From Roseateles aquatilis (lineage in GTDB: Bacteria; Pseudomonadota; Gammaproteobacteria; Burkholderiales; Burkholderiaceae_C), in contig NZ_NIOF01000004.1 of NCBI RefSeq assembly GCF_002205645.1, positions 372,001 to 436,000 of the forward strand: DNA of 64,000 nucleotides, given 5' to 3'. This document shows, one piece after another, positions 40,691-49,010 of the stretch. The stretch's first letter is position 1. Each line of letters starts with the position of its first letter. Both the position numbers and the translations under genes were made by a program. A model generated the notes under the pieces. The model was not told the origin of the DNA and ran no database searches. It saw only the letters and a program-made list of their open reading frames with translations.

Positions 40691-42523
40691 ATGCCCACAC
40701 TGGCGTCGCTCTATCGCTACCCGGTCAAGGGTTTCAGTGGACAAACCTTAACCGAGGTCAAACTAGAGCCAGGCCGCGGCATCCCGATGGACCGGTTCCT
40801 GGGTATCGCCAACGGCCACGCGGTGATCCCCGGCGAGGGGTGGGCACCGTGCCAGGGCTTCGTGCGTATGACACGCAACGAAGGACTGCCGTGCTATAGC
40901 CTGAACTTCGACCCGGAACGTCTGCGGCTGACATTGAATGCGCCGATGGGTGGCTGCGCGAGCATCAGCTTGTCCGAGCCAGATACATGGGAACACGCGA
41001 ACCAGGCGATTGCATCCTGGTTTTCTCCCGGTGCACTTGATGCGCCCCGCTTCGTACGCCGCAATGCTGATTTGGGCTGGTGGGATTTCGAGGATGCCCC
41101 CCTGTCGCTCATCAACCTTGAAACTGTGCGCGCGCTGTCGCGTCAGGCAGGCGCCGTGCTGGACCCGCTTCGTTTCCGCGGCAACCTTTACCTGGACGGT
41201 CTGCCGGCCTGGGAGGAATTTCGCTGGGTCGGGGGGCGCATTCGAATCGGTGACGCGGTTGAACTGGAAATTCTGCGGCCGATCGAGCGATGCAAGGCCA
41301 CTTCCGTTAACCCCATGACGGGGCAATCTGACATCAACGTGCCGGCGCTTTTGGCGGGCCGGGAGGGGCATTTGTTCTTCGGCGTTTATGCGCGGGTGAC
41401 GCGCGCCGGGTTTGTTCGCGCCGGCGATCCGCTGCGAACCGGCGAGCCAGCCAGTCCCGCGCAGGAAGTCGGCGCCCCCAATCCGGGCCCGCCGCCGGCC
41501 CAATGGCCACGGCATGCGCAGGTGGTCAGGCGCGTTCAGGAAAGCGCCGACGTTGACAGCTTCTGGCTGCGCGACCCGCTCGCTCACCTTCGCCCGGCGC
41601 CGCTGCCCGGGCAGCATGTGCGCGTGAGCGTGCCGGGCCCTGATGCACAGCCGTACTGGCGCTCCTACACGATTTCCGCGGCCGAGGGCGATCAGCTGCG
41701 TCTAAGCGTCAAGAACGAAGGATCGGGCGGCACCGTGTCTCCGCTCATGCACGCGACGCTGCGAGAGTCTTCCAGCCTGCTGATGTCCGGGCCATTCGGC
41801 AGCTTTCACCTGGGCGCGGCGGAGCGTGAGCGTCCACTGGTACTGGTCAGCGCCGGCATCGGCATCACGCCTATTGTCGCTATGCTGCGTGCACTCGCGG
41901 ATCGCGAGGACGGTGGCCGCCCGGTGACGGTGCTGCACGCGGCGCGGCATGAAAATTCGCTGGCCTTGTGGCGCGAGGCCAGTGAATTGGCGATGGTGCT
42001 GCCGGCAGCGCGCTTGCGGTTGTTCCTGAGCCGACCGGAGGACGGCGGGGCGTTGGACATGGTCCCTCATGCTGAGGCCGGCCGCCTGTCCGCCAACGCT
42101 TTTGCCGGTCTCCCAGCGCAGGCCGAAGTCTATGTCTGCGGCCCACCACGTTTCGTCACGGATGTGCGTCGGTGGGCCGAGGAGGCGGGCGTGGCGCCCG
42201 AGGCTATCCACAGCGAAAGCTTTGCCTCACCGGCAGCCGTTTCGGCACAGCGACGCAAGCCACCAGTCAACGGGCCAATATCGGTCCGCTTTGAAGCCGA
42301 TGGGATAGATGCGACATGGCATCTGGAGGATGGCACGCTGCTAGAACTCGCAGAGGCATGTGGGCTGAGCCTACCGGCGAATTGTCGCGCAGGCGTTTGC
42401 GGAGCGTGTCGGCAGACATTACTGGCCGGCGAAGTCGTTCATCTGATCGAGTCACCGTTCCCTCTCGGTCCGCGCGACGTGCTCACCTGTTGCGCGGTGC
42501 CAGTTTCCGCCGTAACGATCTGA
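40691..42523 (+). CDS. MOSC-domain/ferredoxin reductase/2Fe-2S fusion protein
   Basis: 610 aa. MOSC N-terminal barrel (LASLYRYPVKGFSGQTL) and MOSC core (RCKATSVNPMTGQSDINVP) in residues 1-260; then an FNR-type flavin and NAD reductase (WRSYTISAAEG, LVLVSAGIGITPIVAMLRAL, VYVCGPPRF); then a plant-type 2Fe-2S ferredoxin with Cys in ANCRAGVCGACRQTLLAG and LTCC. It resembles three-domain fusions in which MOSC is linked to an electron-transfer reductase. An in-frame ATG at 40,640 is also possible, but relatives start at MPxLASL. No oxygenase partner is adjacent. Confidence 0.87.
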   Translation: MPTLASLYRYPVKGFSGQTLTEVKLEPGRGIPMDRFLGIANGHAVIPGEGWAPCQGFVRMTRNEGLPCYSLNFDPERLRLTLNAPMGGCASISLSEPDTWEHANQAIASWFSPGALDAPRFVRRNADLGWWDFEDAPLSLINLETVRALSRQAGAVLDPLRFRGNLYLDGLPAWEEFRWVGGRIRIGDAVELEILRPIERCKATSVNPMTGQSDINVPALLAGREGHLFFGVYARVTRAGFVRAGDPLRTGEPASPAQEVGAPNPGPPPAQWPRHAQVVRRVQESADVDSFWLRDPLAHLRPAPLPGQHVRVSVPGPDAQPYWRSYTISAAEGDQLRLSVKNEGSGGTVSPLMHATLRESSSLLMSGPFGSFHLGAAERERPLVLVSAGIGITPIVAMLRALADREDGGRPVTVLHAARHENSLALWREASELAMVLPAARLRLFLSRPEDGGALDMVPHAEAGRLSANAFAGLPAQAEVYVCGPPRFVTDVRRWAEEAGVAPEAIHSESFASPAAVSAQRRKPPVNGPISVRFEADGIDATWHLEDGTLLELAEACGLSLPANCRAGVCGACRQTLLAGEVVHLIESPFPLGPRDVLTCCAVPVSAVTI

Positions 42524-42778
42524 CCGGCGTTGGTACATGGGTAGGTCGACGAAAGGTCAGGGTAATGACGTATTGGCCCGCTGTCCTGAAGTTGATGCAT
42601 GCCTCACAAGAACAACGCCGGTCGCCGGCACCGTATCCCGAAGATAGGGGAGCCTGGCACTGCGGAACACGCGCAAGGCGCTCACGCTGTGACAGGTTTG
42701 ATCGCATTGCGGTCACGAATACCGCTCACGCCCTCACTTTAAAGGGGGAGCCTTCAGGACAAGCGAATTGGGTAGCAA

Positions 42779-43999
42779 ATGTCTGACGCCGACTTTCTGG
42801 GAAACGAGGAGGGTCTAAAAAGATCCCTCGAAATGTTATTGCAGACGCACGCTCAGAGCGGTGCGCAACCGCTGCCAGCTGACCTGCCCGACACCGGACT
42901 TGGAGCAAGCGCGGCGCTGGAGTTACTTGCTCCGCTCGTTCTAGGAGGCGCCGCGCATCTTGGCGCAGCTTCATCCCTGGCTCACATGGACCCACCTACC
43001 CCATGGATTACCTGGGCAACAACGTTGTGGAATGCCTCGCTCAATCAGAACCTACTTCACCCCGCAACGGCCCCCGTGGCCCGTCGGATTGAAGAAGCCG
43101 TCGTTAACTGGTTGGCCCCATACTTCGGCATGTCGGGTGGACATATCACACCCGGTTCGACACTCGCCAACCTGACAGCTTTATGGGCTGCCCGAGAGTG
43201 TGCCGGTATTGACGAGGTCGTTGCCTCAGACAGCGCACATCTTTCCATCGCCAAGGCGGCACACATTCTTGGCCTGAGATTTCGTCAGGTTGCCACGGAC
43301 GCAACAGGGGCTATGCTCGCGGATCAGGTTCCGACCGATCTCTCACGCGCGGCGTTGGTACTGACTGCCGGGACGACGAGTACTGGAGTTATCGATCCAC
43401 TTCATCTGGCCAGCGAGGCGGCCTGGGCCCACGTAGACGCAGCATGGGCGGGTCCGCTGCGCCTGACCCGGTATCGAACGCTACTCAACGGAATCGAGCG
43501 AGCGAACTCCGTGGCTGTATCCGCTCACAAATGGTTGTTTCAACCCAAAGAGTCTGCGCTGATCTTGTTCCGGGACAACGCCGAAGCAAGCGCTGCTATC
43601 AGTTTCGGGGGCGCATATCTTGCTGTTCCCAACGTCGGAATATTAGGTTCTCATGGCGCTACTGCCGTCCCGTTGCTCGCAACCCTGTTAGCTTGGGGAA
43701 GGCAAGGGCTTGCCGAGCGGATCGAGCGCTGCGTAGAAATTTCGGACAGTCTGGCCGGGTTTATCAAAAACGACGCTCGCCTGCAGTTATTGGCAGAGCC
43801 TCAATCCGGCGTGGTGGTGTGGCGACCTGCGCGACAGGACCGATTTGATGACCTTCTTGCCGCATTGCCGCCCGGTATGGTTTCCACGACAACGATCAAA
43901 GGCGAACGTTGGCTCCGGAATGTCGCCGCAAATCCGAATGCAGATGTCACCACGCTACTTGAAAACCTGGCGACAGCACTCGAGATGTGCCTCAACTGA
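42779..43999 (+). CDS. Group II PLP-dependent amino acid decarboxylase
   Basis: 406 aa, shorter than classical Glu/DOPA decarboxylases (about 480). NQNLLHPATAPVARRIEE and FGMSGGHITPGSTLANLTAL are the cofactor-phosphate region; HVDAAWAGPLRL (Asp) and the PLP Lys in VSAHKWLFQPKESALI complete the site. Substrate not predictable from motifs. Nearby are two DMT exporters, so a product amine could be exported. GC content here is lower than in the core genes. Confidence 0.85.
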   Translation: MSDADFLGNEEGLKRSLEMLLQTHAQSGAQPLPADLPDTGLGASAALELLAPLVLGGAAHLGAASSLAHMDPPTPWITWATTLWNASLNQNLLHPATAPVARRIEEAVVNWLAPYFGMSGGHITPGSTLANLTALWAARECAGIDEVVASDSAHLSIAKAAHILGLRFRQVATDATGAMLADQVPTDLSRAALVLTAGTTSTGVIDPLHLASEAAWAHVDAAWAGPLRLTRYRTLLNGIERANSVAVSAHKWLFQPKESALILFRDNAEASAAISFGGAYLAVPNVGILGSHGATAVPLLATLLAWGRQGLAERIERCVEISDSLAGFIKNDARLQLLAEPQSGVVVWRPARQDRFDDLLAALPPGMVSTTTIKGERWLRNVAANPNADVTTLLENLATALEMCLN

Positions 44000-44140
44000 T
44001 CAACGCGATAATGCGCCCACGCGAAGGAGGCCGGCTTAACGGCTGCGCTGTCGGGCCTGCAGCGAAAATGGCCGAAATCGGAAGCATTGTTGGCACAGCG
44101 CGGATTTGGTGCCGACTGCCGCGAGAAAGTGGCGGCCAGA

Positions 44141-45043
44141 CTAGCCTCTTCGCGCAATGAGGATACCGGCAATCACGATCAGCGCCCCTGTGATCTGAAA
44201 CATTGACAGAGGTTCTCTTAACAGAAACCACGCCAACAGCGCCGCGACCACTGGCTGAATCAAAAGCGTGAGTGAAGAAAAAGTTGGTGGCAGCCACGCG
44301 AGCGCATAGGCGATCAGGCTTTGCCCGCCTGTGTGACTGATCCAGGCAAGGCCAAGAACAATGGCCCATCCAGCAAGCGTCCAGGGCACGATCGCAGTAT
44401 CGACAATCAGTGCAAGTACCAGCGTGCACAACGCCGCTGATATCGTGCTCCACAGCATGATGATGATCGTGGCGTATATCTTTCGCAGTCGACCGAGCAG
44501 CAGGATGTAGCCAGCGTAGAGGGCCGCCGCCGATAGGGCTACCGCGTCTCCTTTGGCGCTGCCTGCACCGATAGCACTGTCTCCCCATTTCAGAACCACT
44601 ATTCCTGCGATCGAAAGTGTTAACCCCGCCAGAAACACTCGGCTGACTTTCTGGCCTAGCGCGAACCAACTGAATAACGTCACGAATATCGGCGCCATAT
44701 TAACGAGCAGCGTCGAGTTCGCCACTGACGTCATCCGTAGCGATATGTGCCAGGTTGCAAGCTCGCTCGCCAGCAGAATGCCGGGCATGGCCACAGCAAT
44801 ATGCTCGCTGAGCCTGCGCGGCATCTGTGCAGCGGTTTCGCCCGTGTGGGAGCGTCTGAACAAGTACCACAATGGGAGCAGTGCCAGAGCCAGGCGCCAG
44901 AAGGCCGTTGAGACTGAGCCCAACTCGGAGATACGTACGAAGATCGGCGAGCAGCCGATGGCAACGCCGCCGATGAGGAGTGCAGGTAGCGCAAGACGAT
45001 GGGCACCGTTCGGTGAAGATCCGGATAAAGACGGTGTAGTCAT
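44141..45043 (-). CDS. EamA/DMT-family transporter
   Basis: 300 aa ten-helix exporter. The N-terminal repeat begins LALPALLIGGVAIGCSPIFVR and the second repeat begins near SAAALYAGYILLLG. SLTLLIQPVVAALLAWFLLR is the usual late helix. Read on the minus strand facing the decarboxylase gene; the second DMT gene lies 190 bp upstream on the same strand. The pair could be paralogues or a heteromer; substrate unknown. Confidence 0.87.
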   Translation of the reverse strand: MTTPSLSGSSPNGAHRLALPALLIGGVAIGCSPIFVRISELGSVSTAFWRLALALLPLWYLFRRSHTGETAAQMPRRLSEHIAVAMPGILLASELATWHISLRMTSVANSTLLVNMAPIFVTLFSWFALGQKVSRVFLAGLTLSIAGIVVLKWGDSAIGAGSAKGDAVALSAAALYAGYILLLGRLRKIYATIIIMLWSTISAALCTLVLALIVDTAIVPWTLAGWAIVLGLAWISHTGGQSLIAYALAWLPPTFSSLTLLIQPVVAALLAWFLLREPLSMFQITGALIVIAGILIARRG

Positions 45044-45233
45044 GATTGTCGCCTTCAGCGTTGTACTGCAGAGGGTAAGGCCAGTGGTGCCCGCATCTCA
45101 GCCACTGCCTATTTCGCGTCGGTACGACCTTGGGGGTGTGAGGTTCGTAGTGGACCAACCGCAGAGCCGACAGTCATAGAGTTTGCTTGGTCACTCATTT
45201 CGCGCGTATTGGTATTGAGCTGGTGGGCCTTCG

Positions 45234-46139
45234 TCACACGATCGCTTTTTCTTCATGGGCCTTCCGTCGCAATGACCAGCCCAACGTCATACCTGCGGCT
45301 GCTAGCAAGATCAACGCAGCTCCAATCACTTGCAGCAGATGCAGCCGATGGCCGAAGGCCACGTTATCCACGACAATAGCTACTATCGGGTAGATGAACG
45401 ACAGGGCACCCGTCAGGTGTGTCGGCAGTCTCTGAATGGCCCCGTACAGCAAGATATACATCAGGCCTGTATGTATTACCCCAAGCGTGGCCAACGTACT
45501 CCAGGTAAGTGCTCCAGCGGGCCAACCCCCTTGTAATACGAGTGGCGACAGCACGACAACTCCCACGATCACATGAACCAGTGCGATCAAATGCGGAGGA
45601 ACGCCTTTGAGTTGTTTTGCGAACAGAGCCACCAAAGCATAGAAAAACGCTGCACCCAAAGATAGTGCGATGCCCCAAAGGTAATTGCTCTGCGCCGCAC
45701 CGGGTTCGGATTGAGTTCGCACGATCAGCAACATGCCGCAGAATGACAGTGATAACCATCCGAGTTTAGCCAGTGTCAATCGTTCTCCAAGGAACAGTGC
45801 GCCCAAGCCGACCAGCATGAACGGCTGGGTGTTGTAGACCGTCGTGGCAATGGATATGGAGGATTTCGAGTAGGCCGAGAACAGTAGCAGCCAGTTTGCT
45901 ACCAGGGCGGCCCCACCCGCGACCGCGATCGCAAACTGGCGCCAGCTCATCCTTCCCGATCTCAGATATCCTTTGGTTGCGCAGATCGGTAGAAGTACCA
46001 GTGCGCCAAACACGCAGCGCCAAAGCACGACCTGCGTGACTGGACGTCCAGATACAACCACCAACCAGCCGATGGTGCCACAGATCATCATCGCGGCAAC
46101 CATCTCAATCATTCCACGTGCTCGTTCGTTCACGTCCAT
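45234..46139 (-). CDS. EamA/DMT-family transporter
   Basis: 301 aa, ten hydrophobic helices: MIEMVAAMMICGTIGWLVVV first, SISIATTVYNTQPFMLVGLG mid, LPTHLTGALSFIYPIVAIVV late. The ATG at 46139 was chosen; a longer reading from 46274 adds a hydrophilic stretch overlapping the IS5 relic. Same strand as the other DMT gene and downstream of the lyase, so lyase, DMT and DMT may be one transcript, interrupted by the IS5 remnant. Confidence 0.86.
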   Translation of the reverse strand: MDVNERARGMIEMVAAMMICGTIGWLVVVSGRPVTQVVLWRCVFGALVLLPICATKGYLRSGRMSWRQFAIAVAGGAALVANWLLLFSAYSKSSISIATTVYNTQPFMLVGLGALFLGERLTLAKLGWLSLSFCGMLLIVRTQSEPGAAQSNYLWGIALSLGAAFFYALVALFAKQLKGVPPHLIALVHVIVGVVVLSPLVLQGGWPAGALTWSTLATLGVIHTGLMYILLYGAIQRLPTHLTGALSFIYPIVAIVVDNVAFGHRLHLLQVIGAALILLAAAGMTLGWSLRRKAHEEKAIV

Positions 46140-46224
46140 TATCCTCGTCGGTTTTAAGGAATCTCTCCAAGACCCACCCGCCAAAAACTGGATTCGGAGT
46201 TGAATATCGCGCAAGATTTCGGAC

Positions 46225-46353
46225 ATGAACCAGGCATGCTCGGCCCTTGACCCACTGCCCAAGAAGACCCGCATAGAAGTCTTCCTCGATGAGATGAATC
46301 AGGTGGTGCCCTGGCCAGTGCTTGCGGCGCTGATTCAGCAGCACGCGCGGGAA
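46225..46353 (+). mobile_element. IS5-family transposase N-terminal fragment
   Basis: 43 codons: LPKKTRIEVFLDEMNQVVPW then PVLAALIQQHARE. This is the opening of IS5-type transposases (KKTRREQFLDEMDxVVPW pattern, from memory). It breaks off before the DDE domain; no inverted repeats are seen. A scar of an insertion lying between the lyase and the DMT gene. Confidence 0.75.
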
Positions 46354-46461
46354 TGCTTGGCTCTACGGACGAGCAAGCAGGGAGGTTTTTGCAGACGCTC
46401 CCAAGCAGTTTCTTTCTTTTGTCTACACCCTCCTAGAGAGCCACTTGCACGCTGGCGCTAC

Positions 46462-47619
46462 CTATTTGATGCCAGTCCTCAAGGCCTGTTCGATATCGGA
46501 ACGGAGGTCCTCCGGCGCTTCAAGACCAATATTCAATCGGACCAAGCGTCCACCGTAGTTTTTGCCCGGCCGCTCCAGATTCGGGTAGACCAGCGCCAGG
46601 CTGGTGACCCCACCCCAACTCATTCCAATTCTGAACACCTTCAGCGCGTTAACAAACGCTTCGACTTGCGCTGCCGGGATCTCATCGCGGAACTTGATCG
46701 AGAAGACACTTGCCGAGCCGGTGAAATCTCGCTTCCAGATTTCGTGGCCCGGGCAAGAAGCGAAGGCAGGATGGAGAACAGACTCCATCATTGGCTGCTC
46801 CGCCAACCAGCCGGCGATCGCCAGCGTGCTTTTTTCCAGATGGGTCAGTCGGATACCCAGTGTTTGCAGGCCACGGAGCGCGAGGCTGCAATCATCTGGC
46901 GAGACCGCCAAGCCAAGCTGCTTGAACGTGTCTCCCACCACTTCCTTGAGGTGCTCGTTCCTGACCGAGACCGTCCCCAGCAAGAGATCACTATGCCCGC
47001 CAATGTACTTCGTCAGCGCCTGGACACTGATATCCACCCCGTGCGCGAACGCATCAAACAGAACTCCGGCGGCGTACGTGTTATCGATCGCAACCGGAAC
47101 ACCAAGCGCACGCGCAGCCTTGCAGATGGCTGGAATATCTTGAATCTCCATCGTCACCGACCCCGGACTTTCCGTCCAAATCAGGGCAGTGTTTGGACGG
47201 ATCAACGCAGCGATGTCGGCCCCGATCAGCGGATCGTAGGGTTCAACTTCAACGCCAAGCCGCTTGAGCAGATTGGATGCCATCTCCTTGTTCGGGCCGT
47301 AGGCGCTATACGGCACGAGGGCATGGCTGCCCGCAGAGCAGAGAGCGAAATACACCAACGTAATAGCAGCCTGACCACCAGGTACCGTGAAGGTGTGATG
47401 AGCCCCCTCAAGCTGGCCAACCCGCGCCGCAAGTTCCATGGCGGTAGGGGTGCCATAGAGACCGTAGGTGTACCGGTCCTGCTGCTGTTTCCAATCGTCC
47501 CGGACGTCAGCTTGCGAGTCGAACAGGACTGTCGAACCACGGTACGTCGGAACGGTGAGGGATTTGAAGCCGGTGGGTGCGAGTTGCTGCGGTTGAACGA
47601 GACGAGTACGCCAATCCAT
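46462..47619 (-). CDS. Cystathionine beta-lyase-like PLP enzyme (Cys/Met metabolism family)
   Basis: 385 aa gamma-family PLP enzyme. WRTRLVQPQQLAPTGFKSLT, YTYGLYGTPTAMELAARVGQ, GGQAAITLVYFALC, PGSVTMEIQDIPAIC, VAIDNTYAAG and the PLP Lys in SVQALTKYIGGHSDLLLG. It cleaves or forms C-S bonds of cysteine, cystathionine, methionine or an analogue. The ATG at 47619 has AAGG upstream; GTG at 47628 is the alternative. Divergent from an Lrp regulator (100 bp), a typical control arrangement. Confidence 0.9.
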   Translation of the reverse strand: MDWRTRLVQPQQLAPTGFKSLTVPTYRGSTVLFDSQADVRDDWKQQQDRYTYGLYGTPTAMELAARVGQLEGAHHTFTVPGGQAAITLVYFALCSAGSHALVPYSAYGPNKEMASNLLKRLGVEVEPYDPLIGADIAALIRPNTALIWTESPGSVTMEIQDIPAICKAARALGVPVAIDNTYAAGVLFDAFAHGVDISVQALTKYIGGHSDLLLGTVSVRNEHLKEVVGDTFKQLGLAVSPDDCSLALRGLQTLGIRLTHLEKSTLAIAGWLAEQPMMESVLHPAFASCPGHEIWKRDFTGSASVFSIKFRDEIPAAQVEAFVNALKVFRIGMSWGGVTSLALVYPNLERPGKNYGGRLVRLNIGLEAPEDLRSDIEQALRTGIK

Positions 47620-47705
47620 GAGAAACACCTTATAACGTGGCCACGATTTGGTGTTAGTCTATTGCGTATGGCTTGATAGATTGCCCCGTTTTTCCAACTT
47701 GAAAT

Positions 47706-47718
47706 GAGAAATTTTCTC
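47706..47718. promoter_or_regulatory. AT-rich palindrome next to the Lrp start
   Basis: GAGAAA-T-TTTCTC, perfect 6-bp arms, ending one base before the Lrp ATG. Could be an Lrp-type operator for autoregulation, and may occlude ribosome binding. Confidence 0.4.
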
Positions 47719-47719
47719 T

Positions 47720-48208
47720 ATGGCGCAGGATCAGCACCTGGATAAATTCGATATGGCTTTGATCGCTGCGCTGCAGGTGGACAACAGCGTCCCGTTGCGC
47801 GAGCTGGCTGATCAAGTACACCTGTCAACCGCCTCAGTCCAGCGGCGTATTCAGCGGATGCAGAAAACAGGGGTCATCAAGGCTAATACAGCCGTCATAG
47901 ACCCCGATAAGGTGGGGAGGGTGATCACGATTGCGGTCGAAGTGCATGTGGATCGCGTTCAATCCGATGATCTAAAAGCCATCAAAAAGCAGTTCTCCGG
48001 TCAGGAAATCCAACAGTGTTATTACGTCACAGGGGATGCTGACTTTCTGTTGATTCTGAATGTCGCCAGCATGGCTGAGTTTCAAGTGATTTCAAATAGG
48101 CTTTTCTACAACAATCCAAACGTTAAATGGTTCAGAACTATTGTAGTAATGGATAGGGTGAAAACAACACTTCACGTCCCGCTCACTGACGCTGAGGCAA
48201 GTAATTAG
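47720..48208 (+). CDS. Lrp/AsnC-family transcriptional regulator
   Basis: 162 aa. HTH: LDKFDMALIAALQVDNSVPL, LADQVHLSTASVQRRIQRMQ. RAM/effector-binding domain: VGRVITIAVEVHVDRVQSDD, YYVTGDADFLLILNVASMAE and VKWFRTIVVMDRVKTTLHVP. Probably senses an amino acid and controls the divergent lyase. An internally deleted relative lies at 40,070-40,252. Confidence 0.92.
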   Translation: MAQDQHLDKFDMALIAALQVDNSVPLRELADQVHLSTASVQRRIQRMQKTGVIKANTAVIDPDKVGRVITIAVEVHVDRVQSDDLKAIKKQFSGQEIQQCYYVTGDADFLLILNVASMAEFQVISNRLFYNNPNVKWFRTIVVMDRVKTTLHVPLTDAEASN

Positions 48209-48671
48209 ATAAATATACCGTTGGCCTCGCAGCCCAAGCTGGATTTAGAAAACTTTTGCCAGTTGCAGCTTAAAGACCTCCGGAGTGTCTAGAAACTGCG
48301 GCTTGTCCAGCCGACGAGAACAAGCCGCTGGAGGCCAGGCCCTGCTGATCGTGCAGCACCACAGCAGGATCATTGCCAAGGCTTCGCGGTACAAAGAGTA
48401 CTGCATGGCATCAAGCCCGTGCCATCTGCGTCTTGTGCAGCGTCACCGTCAGCGCACAACCACCGCCAGCACCAGCGGCACGAGGGACATACCTCGCGAA
48501 GCCAAGGAAGTTGAGCAGCGCGCAGCCATCGAACGTGGCACATCGCCCATAGAAATTTCTGGCCTCAATGCCACACTGGAGCGTATGGACCTGGCCTTAA
48601 CCTACCCTTCAGAGCTGTCTTCGTAGAGTTGCCGTCAGAGCGAGATCGCAGGGCTCGCGGATTTTGATTGG
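48209..48671. other. About 460 bp without a recognised gene
   Basis: Open frames exist (a 113-codon plus frame at 48285-48626) but none gives a family I recognise. The region leads into the IS21-type fragment on the minus strand and is probably remnant DNA of mobile elements. Confidence 0.5.
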
Positions 48672-48761
48672 CAGTTTGCCCGCTGCGGCCTCCTGGTTGT
48701 GCTTGCCTCTGAGTTCCTTGTACTTGCTCACTTGCATGTCCGATATGCGTTTGCCGGGCAC
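48672..48761 (-). mobile_element. IS21-like (IstA-type) transposase N-terminal fragment
   Basis: About 30 codons from GTG 48761: PGKRISDMQVSKYKELRGKH then NQEAAAGK. It resembles the opening HTH of IS21-type transposases (PGKRISDxQVxKYKxLR...TQEAAAAK, from memory). It breaks off after that. Confidence 0.55.
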
Positions 48762-48930
48762 CGTGACAGCCTCCCTCTGGAAGCCCACCACTGTAGAAAT
48801 CCACCCGCAAACGCCGCCCGGCGACCTGCGTCAACCGCTCACGATAGTTGTCGCCGAGCGATCAAGAATATCGTCTCCCGCCACGATGCAGTCACCCGCG
48901 ATGATGTCGTCGTCGTTGCATCCTGACGGC

Positions 48931-48963
48931 AAAAGCGCAGCCCAGAGGGGTGCGCTTTTGCTT
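48931..48963 (-). terminator. Terminator downstream of ohyA
   Basis: Perfect 9-bp arms AAAAGCGCA (48931-48939) and TGCGCTTTT (48951-48959), 11-nt loop. On the minus strand the stem ends in TTTTGCC, suitable for ending the TetR-HAD-ohyA transcript; on the plus strand TTTTGCTTTT follows. Confidence 0.75.
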
Positions 48964-49010
48964 TTGCACAGAGCGACCCGCTATTGAACTGACCGCATGA
49001 GACGGATGGC

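Noticed and set aside
48285-48626. A 113-codon plus frame
   Set aside because: No family features; the surrounding DNA is mobile-element debris.
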